Shown here piece after piece: positions 36,701-47,029 of a stretch of 64,000 bases of DNA (positions are counted from its first letter, which is position 1; each line of letters opens with the position of its first letter). This DNA is from Symsagittifera roscoffensis (lineage: Eukaryota; Xenacoelomorpha; Acoela; Convolutidae): positions 26,658,057-26,722,056 of the forward strand of contig NC_087070.1 of assembly GCF_963678635.1 (NCBI RefSeq). Direction: 5' to 3'. Both the position numbers and the translations under genes were made by a program. The notes under the pieces are model-generated. The model had not been told where the DNA came from and ran no database searches. It was given only the letters and a program-made list of their open reading frames with translations.

Positions 36701-37385
36701 TAAATTAACGCGAATAAGAAAATATAATTGGGTCAATAAGTCAATTTAAAAATGAGTTCATAGCTTCTAATAAAATTCTCAAGTATTAATACAACGATAT
36801 TTTGCTGAAGATAGAATTAAGTTAAATTACATATGTGTTTATAGTAAAATTATAGAAAAATATCAGAGAATGGGAAGCAATTTCCGATGACGAATCAAAT
36901 GAGTTTTTAATTAAATAAAAACTGTTATATGACCGACAGAAATTGTCTCTAACTGCGGTCTACTAGTCGCTCAGTACCAAAACGAAATTTTAATGGTTTA
37001 TAGTTTACGCTAAAGATAAACATAAACTAAAGGTAAACAGGAACTATGTGACTCTAATTTGATTCATAAACGAAATGAAACGATCTTTACAGAACACCTG
37101 TGGCCTTTTTGAAGGTGGTACCGATGGAAGGAAAAACCTTCCAAGAAGAACAAAACTGTAAAACAACACGATAATTAAACAATTTTTTCCTTTTAGGTTC
37201 ACAGTTGTCATCGGTGTTTCAAAGAAGATGTTTTAAAATTGTTAAAAATCTAAACGGTCTAAATGATAAACAGGAAGTTTCGACAAAAATAGACAATTGA
37301 CTTCTAAGCAATCGAATACCAAATTTTTTAATTCCTCTTAAAACGAACAATTTATAGAAATTTTATCGGAAAAATAAATCGTTTT

Positions 37386-38168
37386 TTGAAAAAAATTGAC
37401 ATTTTAGGCAACAAACAGTTTGACAAACGCTCAACAATTGATGCTATTTTGGAATTCTTAGAAGGTCTTATTAAAAACAGATTTAATAATAATTTGACAC
37501 ACTGCACGCTCGTAGATCTCACTAAAGCTTTCAAATCTGTTGATCATAGCACTCTTATTACCACCTTAGTACCACCTTTACGGGCTCAGAGGTGTCCTGT
37601 TAATTTATCGCTATCAAACCTCAGCATAAGAAGCCAATATGTTTTGCCTTCAAATAAATGTTCAACAACCGAGAATCTTCATTGTGCGTTTCCTCAAGGT
37701 TCTGTTTTTTTAAAATGTTTGGCATTTTAGGCAATAAACAGTATGAAAAACGCTCAACAATTGATGCTATTTTGTAAATTTCAGAAGGTCTTATTAAAAA
37801 CAGATTTAGTAATAATTTGACACACTGCACGCTTTTAGATCTCACTAAAGCTTTCAAATCTGTTGATTGTAACACTCATATTACCACCTTAGTACCACCG
37901 TTACGGGCTCAGAAGTGTCCTCTTAATGTATCGCTATCAAACATCAGCATAAGAAACTAATATGTTTTGCCTTCAATTAAATATTCAACAACCGAGAATC
38001 TTCAATGTGCGGTTCCTGAAGGTTTTGTTTTTAGTCCCCTTGTTTTTTCAATTGATATCACTTATCATCCCAATAAGTTGCAGCACAGCCAAAAAAAATT
38101 ATGCCGATGAAACTAATATCCTGGGAACACTGAACAAAACCGAAAAACGTAAAACAGTTTTTTAATAT
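37386..38168 (+). pseudogene. Second LINE family: tandemly duplicated RT fragment
   Basis: Copy 1 (about 37398-37730) encodes ILGNKQFDKRSTIDAIL, then CTLVDLTKAFKSVDHSTL (RT motif A, with the catalytic aspartate of the usual AFDSVDH replaced by lysine), and CAFPQGSVF (motif B, VPQGSVLGP). Copy 2 (about 37724-38165) repeats these at an offset near 325 bp, has more stops, and runs further to a YADETNILG segment near 38101, the YADD motif with the second aspartate changed to glutamate. Sequence style is that of jockey/CR1-like LINEs and is distinct from the 17-25 kb family. Both copies carry the same motif A lysine, so the change predates the duplication. Confidence 0.8.
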
Positions 38169-38257
38169 CAGTGTGGATGGAAAAAAGTCACAATAAACAA
38201 AGGAAAGAAAAACAAACAATGATAACTACTGAAATTTTTAAAATTGAAGATTTGACC

Positions 38258-38356
38258 TGAAAGGCAGATAGAATTAAAAAGGGCAGTGTAAAATTAAAAG
38301 CAGATGGAATTAAAAAGTGCAGTGTAAAAACTTCTCAAAAGGGCAGTGTCAAATTT
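38258..38356 (+). repeat. Short tandem repeat, about 45-bp unit
   Basis: GCAGATAGAATTAAAAAGGG followed by CAGTGTAAAA recurs as GCAGATGGAATTAAAAAGTG followed by CAGTGTAAAA, then a partial AAAAGGGCAGTGTCAAA. Three partial to full units. Confidence 0.75.
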
Positions 38357-38359
38357 TGG

Positions 38360-39605
38360 CTCCAACAAACCTGTTAAAACAATCAGAGAGAAAAATGCAA
38401 TTAATTTATTTCCATTTTTTATCAAACAAAACAGCTTTTTAGCTCCTCTGTTCTCATTTGAATACAAAAAAAGTTTATGAAACCACTTTATCAATTTTTT
38501 ACATGGGTATAAAGAGTTGCCATGAAAAGATTTTGAAAATGTGCAGGTACAACAAAATTTTTATTTCAATTTGCGTTTTGCCTCAAAAAATCTGAAGTAT
38601 TGAAGAAATTAAGGAAAACACAAGAAATTGGTTCGATCGATGAGTTCCATGTATATGAACTGTTAGACAAGAGGAGAGCATGCAGTTGACAAAGTGGAAA
38701 AGTTCTTCCAAATCAAGAAATTGGCAAATCACTTGATTGCACAAGAAGATCACTAAAAGCACTAACGTACAAATCAAAAGAATTACTAACACTAAAAATT
38801 AACACGAAATTTTCGAGTATAAACCTTAGAAGACATATCAATAAGATGCAAAAGAGGTGAGTTATTTGGTTTCGAAACTTCAATATTTTATACATAGTTT
38901 TTGCTTTGCATATACATACATAGGTTAATCAATCAGTTTTAGATAAAATAGTATTTAATAAAAAATTCTTGTGTAAAAGTTCTCTTGAATTGTTTTCTGG
39001 CTTGCTTAAATTGCTGCTCATTCATTCATACTTTTTTATATTGTGGAATTATTGCACAACTCGAAATAAAGTTTTTATGATTTATTACCAATTTGTATGT
39101 TTTGCGATAGTGGTGCAATTATTGAAATTATATTTGGCATTTTTGTTTTTTTTTCAAGCTTTTTTTGCATATATGCTTATTTGAGTTTGTGTATAGATTC
39201 TGTAAATCTAACTGCTAATTTGAGGTTTTGAAATCCGTAATTTCAGGTTATTGTTTTGCTCAAATTAGTTTTCTCTGATTGGATTCAAGGTATACGGGCT
39301 TTTAATAAATCAAACTGTAGAATCTTGTCTTTGGAGTATCTAAGATCTTCAGATAAATTAAATAGCCAACTTCAGTGATGTAACCTTATCTGCTTTACTT
39401 GTATGTTCTGAGCTTGATGCGGTTACACTGGTATGTTAGGGCTTAAGGAAGTAAATTTTGGCGTATTTCTTGCAGCTCCATAATATTTTGTAAAGATCAT
39501 AATGTTTCCGGATCAAAAACTTTTTCACTTTTCTGTACTCTTGCAGCTTTGTATGTCGTCATCAACTTTACGTGAGAAAAGGAAATTGAATTCTTTTAAA
39601 GTGCT
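38360..39605. other. AT-rich stretch without identified features
   Basis: Only hydrophobic, low-complexity frames of the kind random AT-rich DNA yields. No repeat anchors found. Confidence 0.4.
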
Positions 39606-39607
39606 GG

Positions 39608-40285
39608 AGTGCTGATTTAAGTTATGCGGATAAAAATATAAATCACTTGAAAATTGAAATCCGTTTTTATCAATTTGGGTTAACTGTAGACGAAAAAAGA
39701 AACGGGCAAAACTTGCTTAGATTTATATCAAAAATAAAATAGTGCAATCATATTTAGCAAATTGTTTACACACAATTCTTACCAGATGATCAAAAATTGC
39801 GCTAAAACTAGCGGGTCAATTACTTTAAGAAAAAGTTTAAAATTTTGCATGTAGCCGACCAATTTTTAAGAATGACAAATCTCCAGAAGTTTGCTCAAAC
39901 TTTTTAAAAAAGGTTATTACATAAAAAAATTGGAGCTTTATGTGATAAAATTGAATTTCTATGGCTCTCAAATAAAAATAAACCAATTTATTCAAAATTT
40001 AACAGATTGCACCCTGATTTTTGGGCTAGATATTAGGCTCACTTTGTCATAGTGTTGTTATCACTTGACCCCGTTGTCTTCCCGCAACTTTTGGTTGATT
40101 GAAAAAAGTAAATCCGTTTTTTGATAAAATTTTATTTGCGGGTAATAGTTTTTTAGTTTGCATCGTATTAGTTTGGACAAAATTCTAAGCAAGTTGTTTT
40201 TTCGTGTCTTTTTGTCTAATTTTAACCCAATTCGAGTTTTAATTTCCAAATTTCCAAAACTGAAAATGCAAGTGAGCTCAGTACA
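39608..40285. mobile_element. Diverged relative of the foldback element
   Basis: The left part starts AGTGCTGATTTAA and contains CAATTTGGGTTAA, GACGAAAAAAG and ACTTGCTTAGA; the reverse complement of 40070-40280 contains GAATTGGGTTAA, GACACGAAAAAA and ACTTGCTTAGA in the same order, so about 200-bp inverted arms flank a 250-bp centre. The left 60 bases also match the left arm of the 15.7-kb element (TTGAAATTTGAAACGCG / TTGAAAATTGAAATCCG). The ends have decayed and clean TA flanks are not evident. No transposase. Confidence 0.65.
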
Positions 40286-42500
40286 AGTTGGTTAATGTGC
40301 GCCAGGAAACTTTTGAGAAAAGTCGAAGATTTTCAGGCCAAAACTTCAAAAACAATCTTAACTTTCTTTTACTGGTTTACTTACCATGCTATAGAAGTAA
40401 GAAATTCACCAAAATTTTTACCCTTGCCGTTAAATGGAAAGCCATAAATTCAATTTTAGTTCATATGATCTCTCGTCCGAAAAGTTCTCTCGTTTTTCAG
40501 GAAATATAGTTTTGTTTGCACTACTTTTTCAACAATTGCTTTGACTGAACCTTACTTTTACCAAGTCTAAGCTCCGATTAATTATTTTGAAAATCCAATT
40601 CCTGACATTTTTGTAATTTTTTTCTTAAATTTTCAGATCTAAGCAAGTCACAAACACACTCACACAAGCGCACGCATACACACATTTTAATTGACAAAAA
40701 AGACTATTTTGAGCAGTTTTTTGAAAGTTTTCGCCCGAAAATGAGGTAAAAGCTCCCCTTTTCCTTGAAATTGACATACGTTTATAACAAAAGCGTTTAA
40801 AGAAAATTTTCAGCCGTGGTCGGGTATAAATTTCAAAAAACCAATATCAAGGAGTGTTTTAACTAGATTCTACCGTTGCATAAGTCCTGTAAACAAAACT
40901 ATGAAATAAAATTTTTTATCTCAGCAAAACTATAGATGTAGATGTAGTCCATTGAAATGATGTCATATTACAAGTATTAGCTTAGTTTTTTCCTTCAAAA
41001 ATGTTTTCACAGTTCGTTTCAAGCGGCATTATTCTCATGAGATTCCTCATTTGTAAATAAAAAAAATACAATGAAAAACCTAATGCTGTAAAAAATATTG
41101 CTGGTAAAGTTGTTGCACTTACTGGATAACCTGGTTGCCATTTCAAACGTTTTGCCATACAAAACGCATGTCATTAGCAAAAACATTAATTTTCAGAATA
41201 CCAGAGATTTTCCATCATTATAGTTTCGTTTTAATTTTTGATGAAAAGAATATAAAACCGTTCTTTTTCGACTGTTTTATTTTAAAATAAGCAGTTTTTC
41301 CAGCTCTTAATCAGCAATTATTTCGCTTGATATGATTTCAAACTAAAAAGCTGCTATTATTTTTGCAAATGGCGAAATCTAGCCAGCTTGGGTTTAATGG
41401 AAAACCATTTAAAATTGGCGCATTTATTAAAACAAAACAGATTGAATTGAAGCGATATATTCAGTCATATTAATAAGCTACTAGGCCCGAACACTTTGTC
41501 TTAAAGATAGTATAGGTGTGGTGAAACAATAAAAAAGTTTTAAAAAACTTATTTCACAAAGCAACAGCCACAGCATTTAGAGCTATGACCTGATACAATC
41601 TTGTTTCTTCTTCAGATGATAAGAATTTTCGAATGATTTGGTTAAAAATTTCGAATGGCCTAAAATTACTCACTCGGACTAAATATGAGGTTTTTTTTAA
41701 ATTTTGTTGATGCACATAATCGGTATGCAGTGTTTCAATTATTTTGAGTTCAAGCAAAACAGTTGTTCTATTTGATTCCTCATTAAGCCCAAACTAAAAA
41801 AACTAGTTGGTTAAGACTTGTATTTGATTTTACAATTTCTAACTTCTAACTTGTCGAAAAAATAGGTAAAGGAAATGATAATTCTCATGCAAGCCATTAT
41901 ATTGTTACGACTTTTGAAGAAAATGACGGAATTTTGTGCTGTTTATTTTTTTCTTTTGATAGTTTTAAACTTTTTTACCATCCGTTTTTGACGGGTCTTC
42001 TAAAATATGTATATCGATTTTTAGAGGTCGAAATTCATAAGATATATCCTTTCTATTAATTTTGTAAAAGTATCGGTGGTTGAGAAACGATTTTTGGGAC
42101 AATTGTGATGCGGTCTATATTGCTCTAGGAACTAGAAAAAGTGCGGCTCAGAAAAAATTCCAAATTGAACTGAAGCAAATTGTTTGCTTTAATTGATGAT
42201 GCATTAGACGCAAAAAGTGACACGTCTTACTTTTAAAAGCGCGTGGTGCAATAGCTATGTCATAAAACTAAAAAGTATTGTTGTTAAAGGAAAATCCAAA
42301 GTTACGCCATGTTAAGAGCACTTAGGACTCGGCATGGCTGTGGGTTAGGGATGTCAAGCAAAAGTTGTAAATTTCGTGATAAATACCATTTCTTTTTTTC
42401 CAAAACAATTTTGAGAAAAAATACAAAGCACTGAAAGTTTCAAGACTTAGCCCCTTGATACCAGCATTATTGTTTTGCATGTATGTTTTGGTTTAGATTC
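40286..42500. other. AT-rich stretch, one CA-rich microsatellite
   Basis: The CA-rich run at about 40651-40684 is the only structure seen. No coding frame or repeat copy recognised in the remainder. Confidence 0.4.
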
Positions 42501-42519
42501 GAACAAAAATTAATATGAC

Positions 42520-45070
42520 AGACAAAAAAACTTTCATCTGAAAACATTGTATATTATACAATTTGTAAGTAAAACCTTGATCAAACAGATTATGATGGTA
42601 ACTCTAAAAAATATCTGAAATCAAAATATGTCTAGATACTTGATCAGCTGATCTTACAGTCACCTGACGTGTCAATTTTGCAGCCACTTGGTTTGACCAA
42701 AAAACAGTAGACTATAAAAAGGTAAAAAAGATTAGCATCTGAAATTATTGTATAGTATACGTATCTTAAGTAAACACATGATCAGACAGACTATGTTGCA
42801 AATTCTAAAAACTATCTGACATCAAAATATTTATAGATTCTTGATCAGCTGATCTTACAGTCACCCAGTCACCTGACGTGTCTTTTTTGTAGCCACCACT
42901 TGATTTGACCAAAAAAAGGATAGAATACAAAAAGGTAAAAAGATTTGCATCTGAAATCATTGTATAGTATACGTATCGTAAGTAAACACATTATCAGACA
43001 GACTATGTTGCAAATTCTAAAAACTATCTGACATCAAAATATATATAGATTCTTGACCAGCTGATCTTACAGTCATCTGACGTGTCAATTTTGTAGCCAC
43101 TTGATTTGACCAAAAAATATACTATAAAAAGGTAAAAAGATTAGCATCTAAAATCATTGTATAGTATACGTATCGTTCGTAAACACATGATCAAGCAGAC
43201 TATGATGCAAATTCTAAAAATTGTCTGACATCAAAATATGTATAGATTCTTGATCAGCTGATCTTACAGTCACCTGACGTGTCAATTTTGTAGCCACTTG
43301 ATTTGACCAAAAAACAATAGACTATAAAAAGGTAAAAAGATTAGCATCTGAAATCATTGTATAGTATACGTATCGTTAGTAAACACATGATCAGGTAGAC
43401 TATGATGCAAGTTCTAAAAACTATCTGACCTCAAAATATGAATAGATTCTTGATCAGCTGACTTTACAGTCACTGACGTGTCAGTTTTATAGCCACTTGA
43501 TTTGACCACCAAAATTATTTTTTGTTGAAAAGTTAAAAAAACGAGCATCTGAAATCATTGTATAGTTTACGTATCGTAAGTAAACACATGATCAGACAGA
43601 CTATGATGCAAATTCCAAAAATTGTCTGACATCAAAATCTATATAGCTTTTTGCTCACATGATTTTTAGTCACCCACTTTTCTCTTCAATTTTGTAATCA
43701 ACTGACGCTATTTAAAATTAACTTTTCATTTTGTCGTTTTTGCTTCTGCTGAATAGTCTTTCGTTTTATTCCAAAAAAATCAAACCGCACACACAAGTAT
43801 GGTAAGTTAGTTTAATGTTCATTACGAGTCCAATATTTCCAAAAGATACGCGCAGGGTTGTCTATAGATCACTGGAATATAAGTCTTTAAGTAATAGTTT
43901 TGTCGCGTATTCCTGAACAAAAATATAACCTTGGTACATATCCGTAGCGGAATCCGCTTGCGTTTTTGGAAACCGCAACAGCTAGCTAGCTGTGAGCAAA
44001 TCTGCAAACTGTATGCGGAATCCGCAAAGTGTGAGCAACAATCGCGAAGTTTTGTTAGATCCGCTTTCAATTTGCGGAATCCGCTTCCATTTGCTAAATC
44101 CGCAACAGCTAGCTACACTCGCTCGTGACGGAATCCGCGAAAGATTTATTGTGATGAAAAATTTTGCATTGCACGTATTTGAGAGCGGAATCCACAGAAA
44201 TTTTGTAAGTTGTCAAGTTGGGTTATTGTAAATTGCACAAATTGACCCGGACTCCGCATTTTGTTGTGGATTCCGCGATTTCGTCTAAAACTATTTTATA
44301 ATATACAATTTGTAAGTAAAATCATGATCAGACAGATTATGATGCAAATTGTAAAAGATATCTGATATCAAAATATATATATAGGTTCTTAATCAGGTGA
44401 CTGAAAATATCTGAAATCAAAATATTTATAGATTCTTATTGAGCTGACTGAATTTTAAAGCCACTTGATTTCAACACAAAAATGATATAATATAAAAAGT
44501 AAAAAGATTAGCATGTCAAATCATTGTATAGTATATGTATCGACAGATTATGATGTAATTACAAAAAATTGTGTGACATCAAATTTTATGCATAAACTTT
44601 TGCTCACATGATTTGTAGTCGCCTTTCGTTTCAATAGTCACCTGACGCTAATTAAAAATAACTTCTTGTGTTTTTTTTTTTGCTTTTGCTGAATAGTCTA
44701 TCGTTATATTCCAAAAAAATTGTCAAATCGCAATCACAACTATGGTATGTTAGTTTAACGTTCATTACAGATTATGGTGCAATTCCTAGAAATTATCTGA
44801 CATCAAAAAATGTACAGGTTTTTGATCAGCTGACTTTACAGTCACCTGACGTGTCAACTTTCATAGCCATTTGATATGAAAAGAAAAATGATATGCAATA
44901 AAATATTTGAAAAAGCATCGGAAATCATTGTATAATATACGCATCAGACAGATTATGATGCAAAACTCTAAAAATTGTCTGACATCAAAATACGTATAGA
45001 TTTTTGCTCACATGATTTTTAGTCACCACCTGCTTTTAGTCATCGCTTCAGTTTTACAGTCACCTGGCGC
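42520..45070 (+). repeat. Satellite of about 200-bp units centred on GATCAGCTGATC
   Basis: Units are phased on TGATCAGCTGATC at 42641, 42842, 43054 (one mismatch), 43251 and 43451 (end diverged), spacing 197-212 bp. Each unit carries TTGTATAGTATACGTATCGT, a CAGACAGACTATGATGCAAATT block, TCTGACATCAAAATAT, the palindrome, CACCTGACGTGTCA and AGCCACTTGATTTGACC. More diverged and partial units follow at 43.55-43.70, 44.28-44.62 and 44.76-45.07 kb, interrupted by a second sequence (43.73-44.28 kb and again at 45.10-45.37 kb). Confidence 0.9.
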
Positions 45071-45400
45071 TAAATGAAGATAACTTTTTATCTTGTTGTT
45101 TTTGTTTTTGCTGAATAGTCTATCGTTATATTCCATAAAAAATCATCAAATCGCAATCACAACTGTAGTAAGTTAGTTTAATGTTCATTACGAGTCCAAG
45201 CTTTGCAAAGGACACGCGCAGGGTTGTCTATAGATCACTGGAAGAATAAACGTCTTTAAACTTAACCCAAAATTTCAGCGGATTGCGCGTGTTATTTAAA
45301 TTTTAGCCTCACATTATTTTTGCCGCGGATTCCGCACTGAGCAAAAATATCACGATGCGACGAATTCCGCAAAAGCAAGCTGATTCCTCAAAGTGCGAGG
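43735..45400 (+). repeat. Second repeated block within the satellite region
   Basis: TGCTGAATAGTC followed by a TTATATTCC block recurs at about 43747, 44689 and 45112. The block CGCAGGGTTGTCTATAGATC occurs at about 43851 and 45217 and is followed in both by GAATCCGC-type boxes. So a composite segment is repeated about 1.37 kb apart, interleaved with the 200-bp satellite, giving a higher-order arrangement. Confidence 0.8.
43947..44276. repeat. Cluster of GCGGAATCCGC-type 11-bp boxes
   Basis: Perfect GCGGAATCCGC at 43947, 44015 and 44074. One- or two-base variants at 44128, 44185 and 44247, and a reverse-complement-type variant (GTGGATTCCGC) at 44266. Each is a 5-bp inverted repeat (GCGGA/TCCGC) around one base. 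Further boxes lie at 45325 (GCGGATTCCGC) and 45361. Their GC content stands out against very AT-rich DNA. They look like a multimerised binding site or a relic of a short palindromic repeat. Confidence 0.8.
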
Positions 45401-45726
45401 TCAAATGCAACAGTCAATTTTTATTAATATTGTGTTATGTTTGAAAATTTAAGACAATCTTAGAAAAAAAACTTCATTTTGTTAATTAAAATTGATATAA
45501 TGGTCTGTCAAAAAAGTGTAATCCATTTCTTAATTGATTATAATAGGTGGTTTTTGATTTTTGCTGAGAATGACATTAATAACCTAGTATTGTCGTTTTC
45601 TTCAAGGGAGAGCCATCAAGCGGATCTGGACAGAACAGCAGCACAACAGGACAGGTTATTGACTCTTTTTTATTTTTTATTCTCACGACCAACCCTGCAA
45701 TGCATATAATGTTTTTTTTTCAAAAA

Positions 45727-45828
45727 CTTAAATTTATGTGTAAGTACACAATCTAAAAAACTTAAGTTTTTGTGTAAGTACGCAATCTAAAAATAATTAA
45801 ATGTATATGTAAGTACGCAATCTTTAGT
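45727..45828 (+). repeat. Three tandem 34-35-bp units
   Basis: The core TGTAAGTACGCAATCTA repeats with TAAGTAC at 45741, 45775 and 45810. Degenerate between copies; no coding relevance. Confidence 0.85.
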
Positions 45829-45839
45829 CTAATTGGAAT

Positions 45840-46860
45840 CAATGGAAGGGGAACCTTTGATAAATCCTGCAGAAGAAAATCAAATTAAAAAAATTTAAAG
45901 TTTCGTCAATGCTTCATTTTCAATTTTTGAACATAAATCAAGAAACACTCCTCCCTAAATTCTTTTCAGAAAAATATATTTTTAAACTGACGGGGGAAAA
46001 TCCGGATTAAAATTTAATGCGGCCATGTTTTTGATTAGGGTTCTTGAAAAAATCTGAAGAAAAGTATCATCTTGCAAAAAACTGAGATCTCTTTGCCACA
46101 TTCTTTTATGGCAACTTTAAGTTTTCAGCAGGAATTTGTTGCCTCTTATCTCTTTAAAGGGGAAATTGAGAGCAGAATTACCAAATAGAAGCTTTACTTA
46201 CACCGTTCATCGGTGCTGGCTTTTTCTAAACCTGGATCAGAAAGTTTTGAATGATAGTTCAAATTTTCAAGGTCGCAAGACTTCTGATGGATTTTAAAGT
46301 TTCATCCGTTTTGGGCATTTGCTCGATGTTTTGCAAAAAGTGCTGAAGAAATGTTTGACATAATTATAAAAGATCATCACGCCTTACAAGAATTAGTTGA
46401 ACCAAAAATAGTTGTTATGACGCACCTTTTGTTAATTTGATTCAAATTCAAATCTTCATTACAAATCAATATTAGATCATAATACGGTTCTACCTGCTAC
46501 TTGACACTTTACCTCGCTTGGAAAAAAGTTGATACAGAAGCTGATTTAATGAGGTTTAATTTCGATTTCTGGGTTTCGGTAACAAAACTAAAATGTTGAC
46601 CACAATGTAGAAGGCGTAATGTCAAAAATTTATTTAAAAAAGCGCACAAAAGTAAAATTTGTATCGAAGAAGGTAAGCTAAGGAAAGAGGAATGGACAAA
46701 ATGTTGTAGAAAAAACTAACAATTTCGTTGAAAAGAATCAATTGTTACACTTGTGAAAGTAAGTGTCTGGTAATTGGCAACTAGAGTTTTTCACTGAAGC
46801 TATTTTTCATGTAAATTCTTCTCCTGTTTGCTTACTTTTTTTATCTTCTCTTATTCTCTC
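45840..46860. other. AT-rich stretch without identified features
   Basis: No gene, RNA or repeat supported. A pyrimidine-rich run at 46805-46885 leads into the SINE-like head. Confidence 0.4.
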
Positions 46861-46884
46861 CTCTTCTCTCAACATCTTTCAGGT

Positions 46885-46982
46885 TTCTTCCCATTTGGCA
46901 TTGGGGTAACGCTGTTCCCTTTCTACCCTAAAGTCTGTGGTTCGAGTCTCCGCCGGATTTTCTTTTTGTTTCAGTATGTATC
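46885..46982 (+). repeat. tRNA-derived SINE-like head (plus strand)
   Basis: TGGCATTGGGGTAAC near 46897 resembles an A box (TGGCGCAGTGGTAAC pattern); CTTT-CTACCCT-AAAG forms an anticodon-arm-like hairpin with a 7-base loop and U33; GTGGTTCGAGTCTCC near 46938 is a near-consensus B box (GGTTCGANNCC). The acceptor strands do not pair and the T stem has a mismatch, so a functional tRNA is unlikely. A T-rich run follows (possible pol III terminator). The best reading is a tRNA-derived SINE or tRNA pseudogene. Confidence 0.6.
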
Positions 46983-47029
46983 AAATTGGATTTTTTTTGG
47001 TATTTTTTGCTCAAGTTTTGCCGGGTAGG

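Larger units (their letters stand above)
22490..37050 (+). repeat. Mosaic of diverged copies of a multi-kb non-coding module
   Basis: Several sub-blocks recur in the same order. Front block (GAAAAAACTCAA to GGATCCC): 22.49-23.26, 24.98-25.77, 27.66-28.37 and, weaker, 32.64-32.95 kb. TTAAAGTAAACTTCTCTATG block: 25.92 and 28.51 kb. Block ending in TTGAGTTCCT: 23.46-23.65, 30.12-30.33 and 33.70-33.90 kb. GGCCTTAATTAT block: 26.51 and 30.54 kb. GAAGTCAATGAACACA block: 27.07, 27.45 and 31.09 kb, with weaker relatives at 34.19, 35.19 and 36.73 kb. TCTAACTGC(A/G) block: 32.00, 35.85 and 36.95 kb. Orientation is the same throughout. No protein motif explains it; it may be a long non-autonomous element or an ancient complex tandem repeat. 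Confidence 0.75.

Noticed and set aside
38969-39184. 71-codon hydrophobic frame as a membrane protein
   Set aside because: Phe/Leu/Ile-rich translation expected from T-rich DNA; no flanking gene signals.
43822-44231. Overlapping frames on both strands across the GCGGAATCCGC cluster
   Set aside because: Open only because the GC-rich boxes lack stop codons; the translation is repetitive (Arg/Ser/Asn/Pro) and lies within a repeat.
46885-46960. Functional tRNA-Gly (ACC anticodon)
   Set aside because: The anticodon-like loop fits, but acceptor strands do not pair and the T stem has a mismatch.
46828-47028. 66-codon plus-strand frame
   Set aside because: It overlies the tRNA-like SINE head and a T-rich tail; phenylalanine-rich chance frame.
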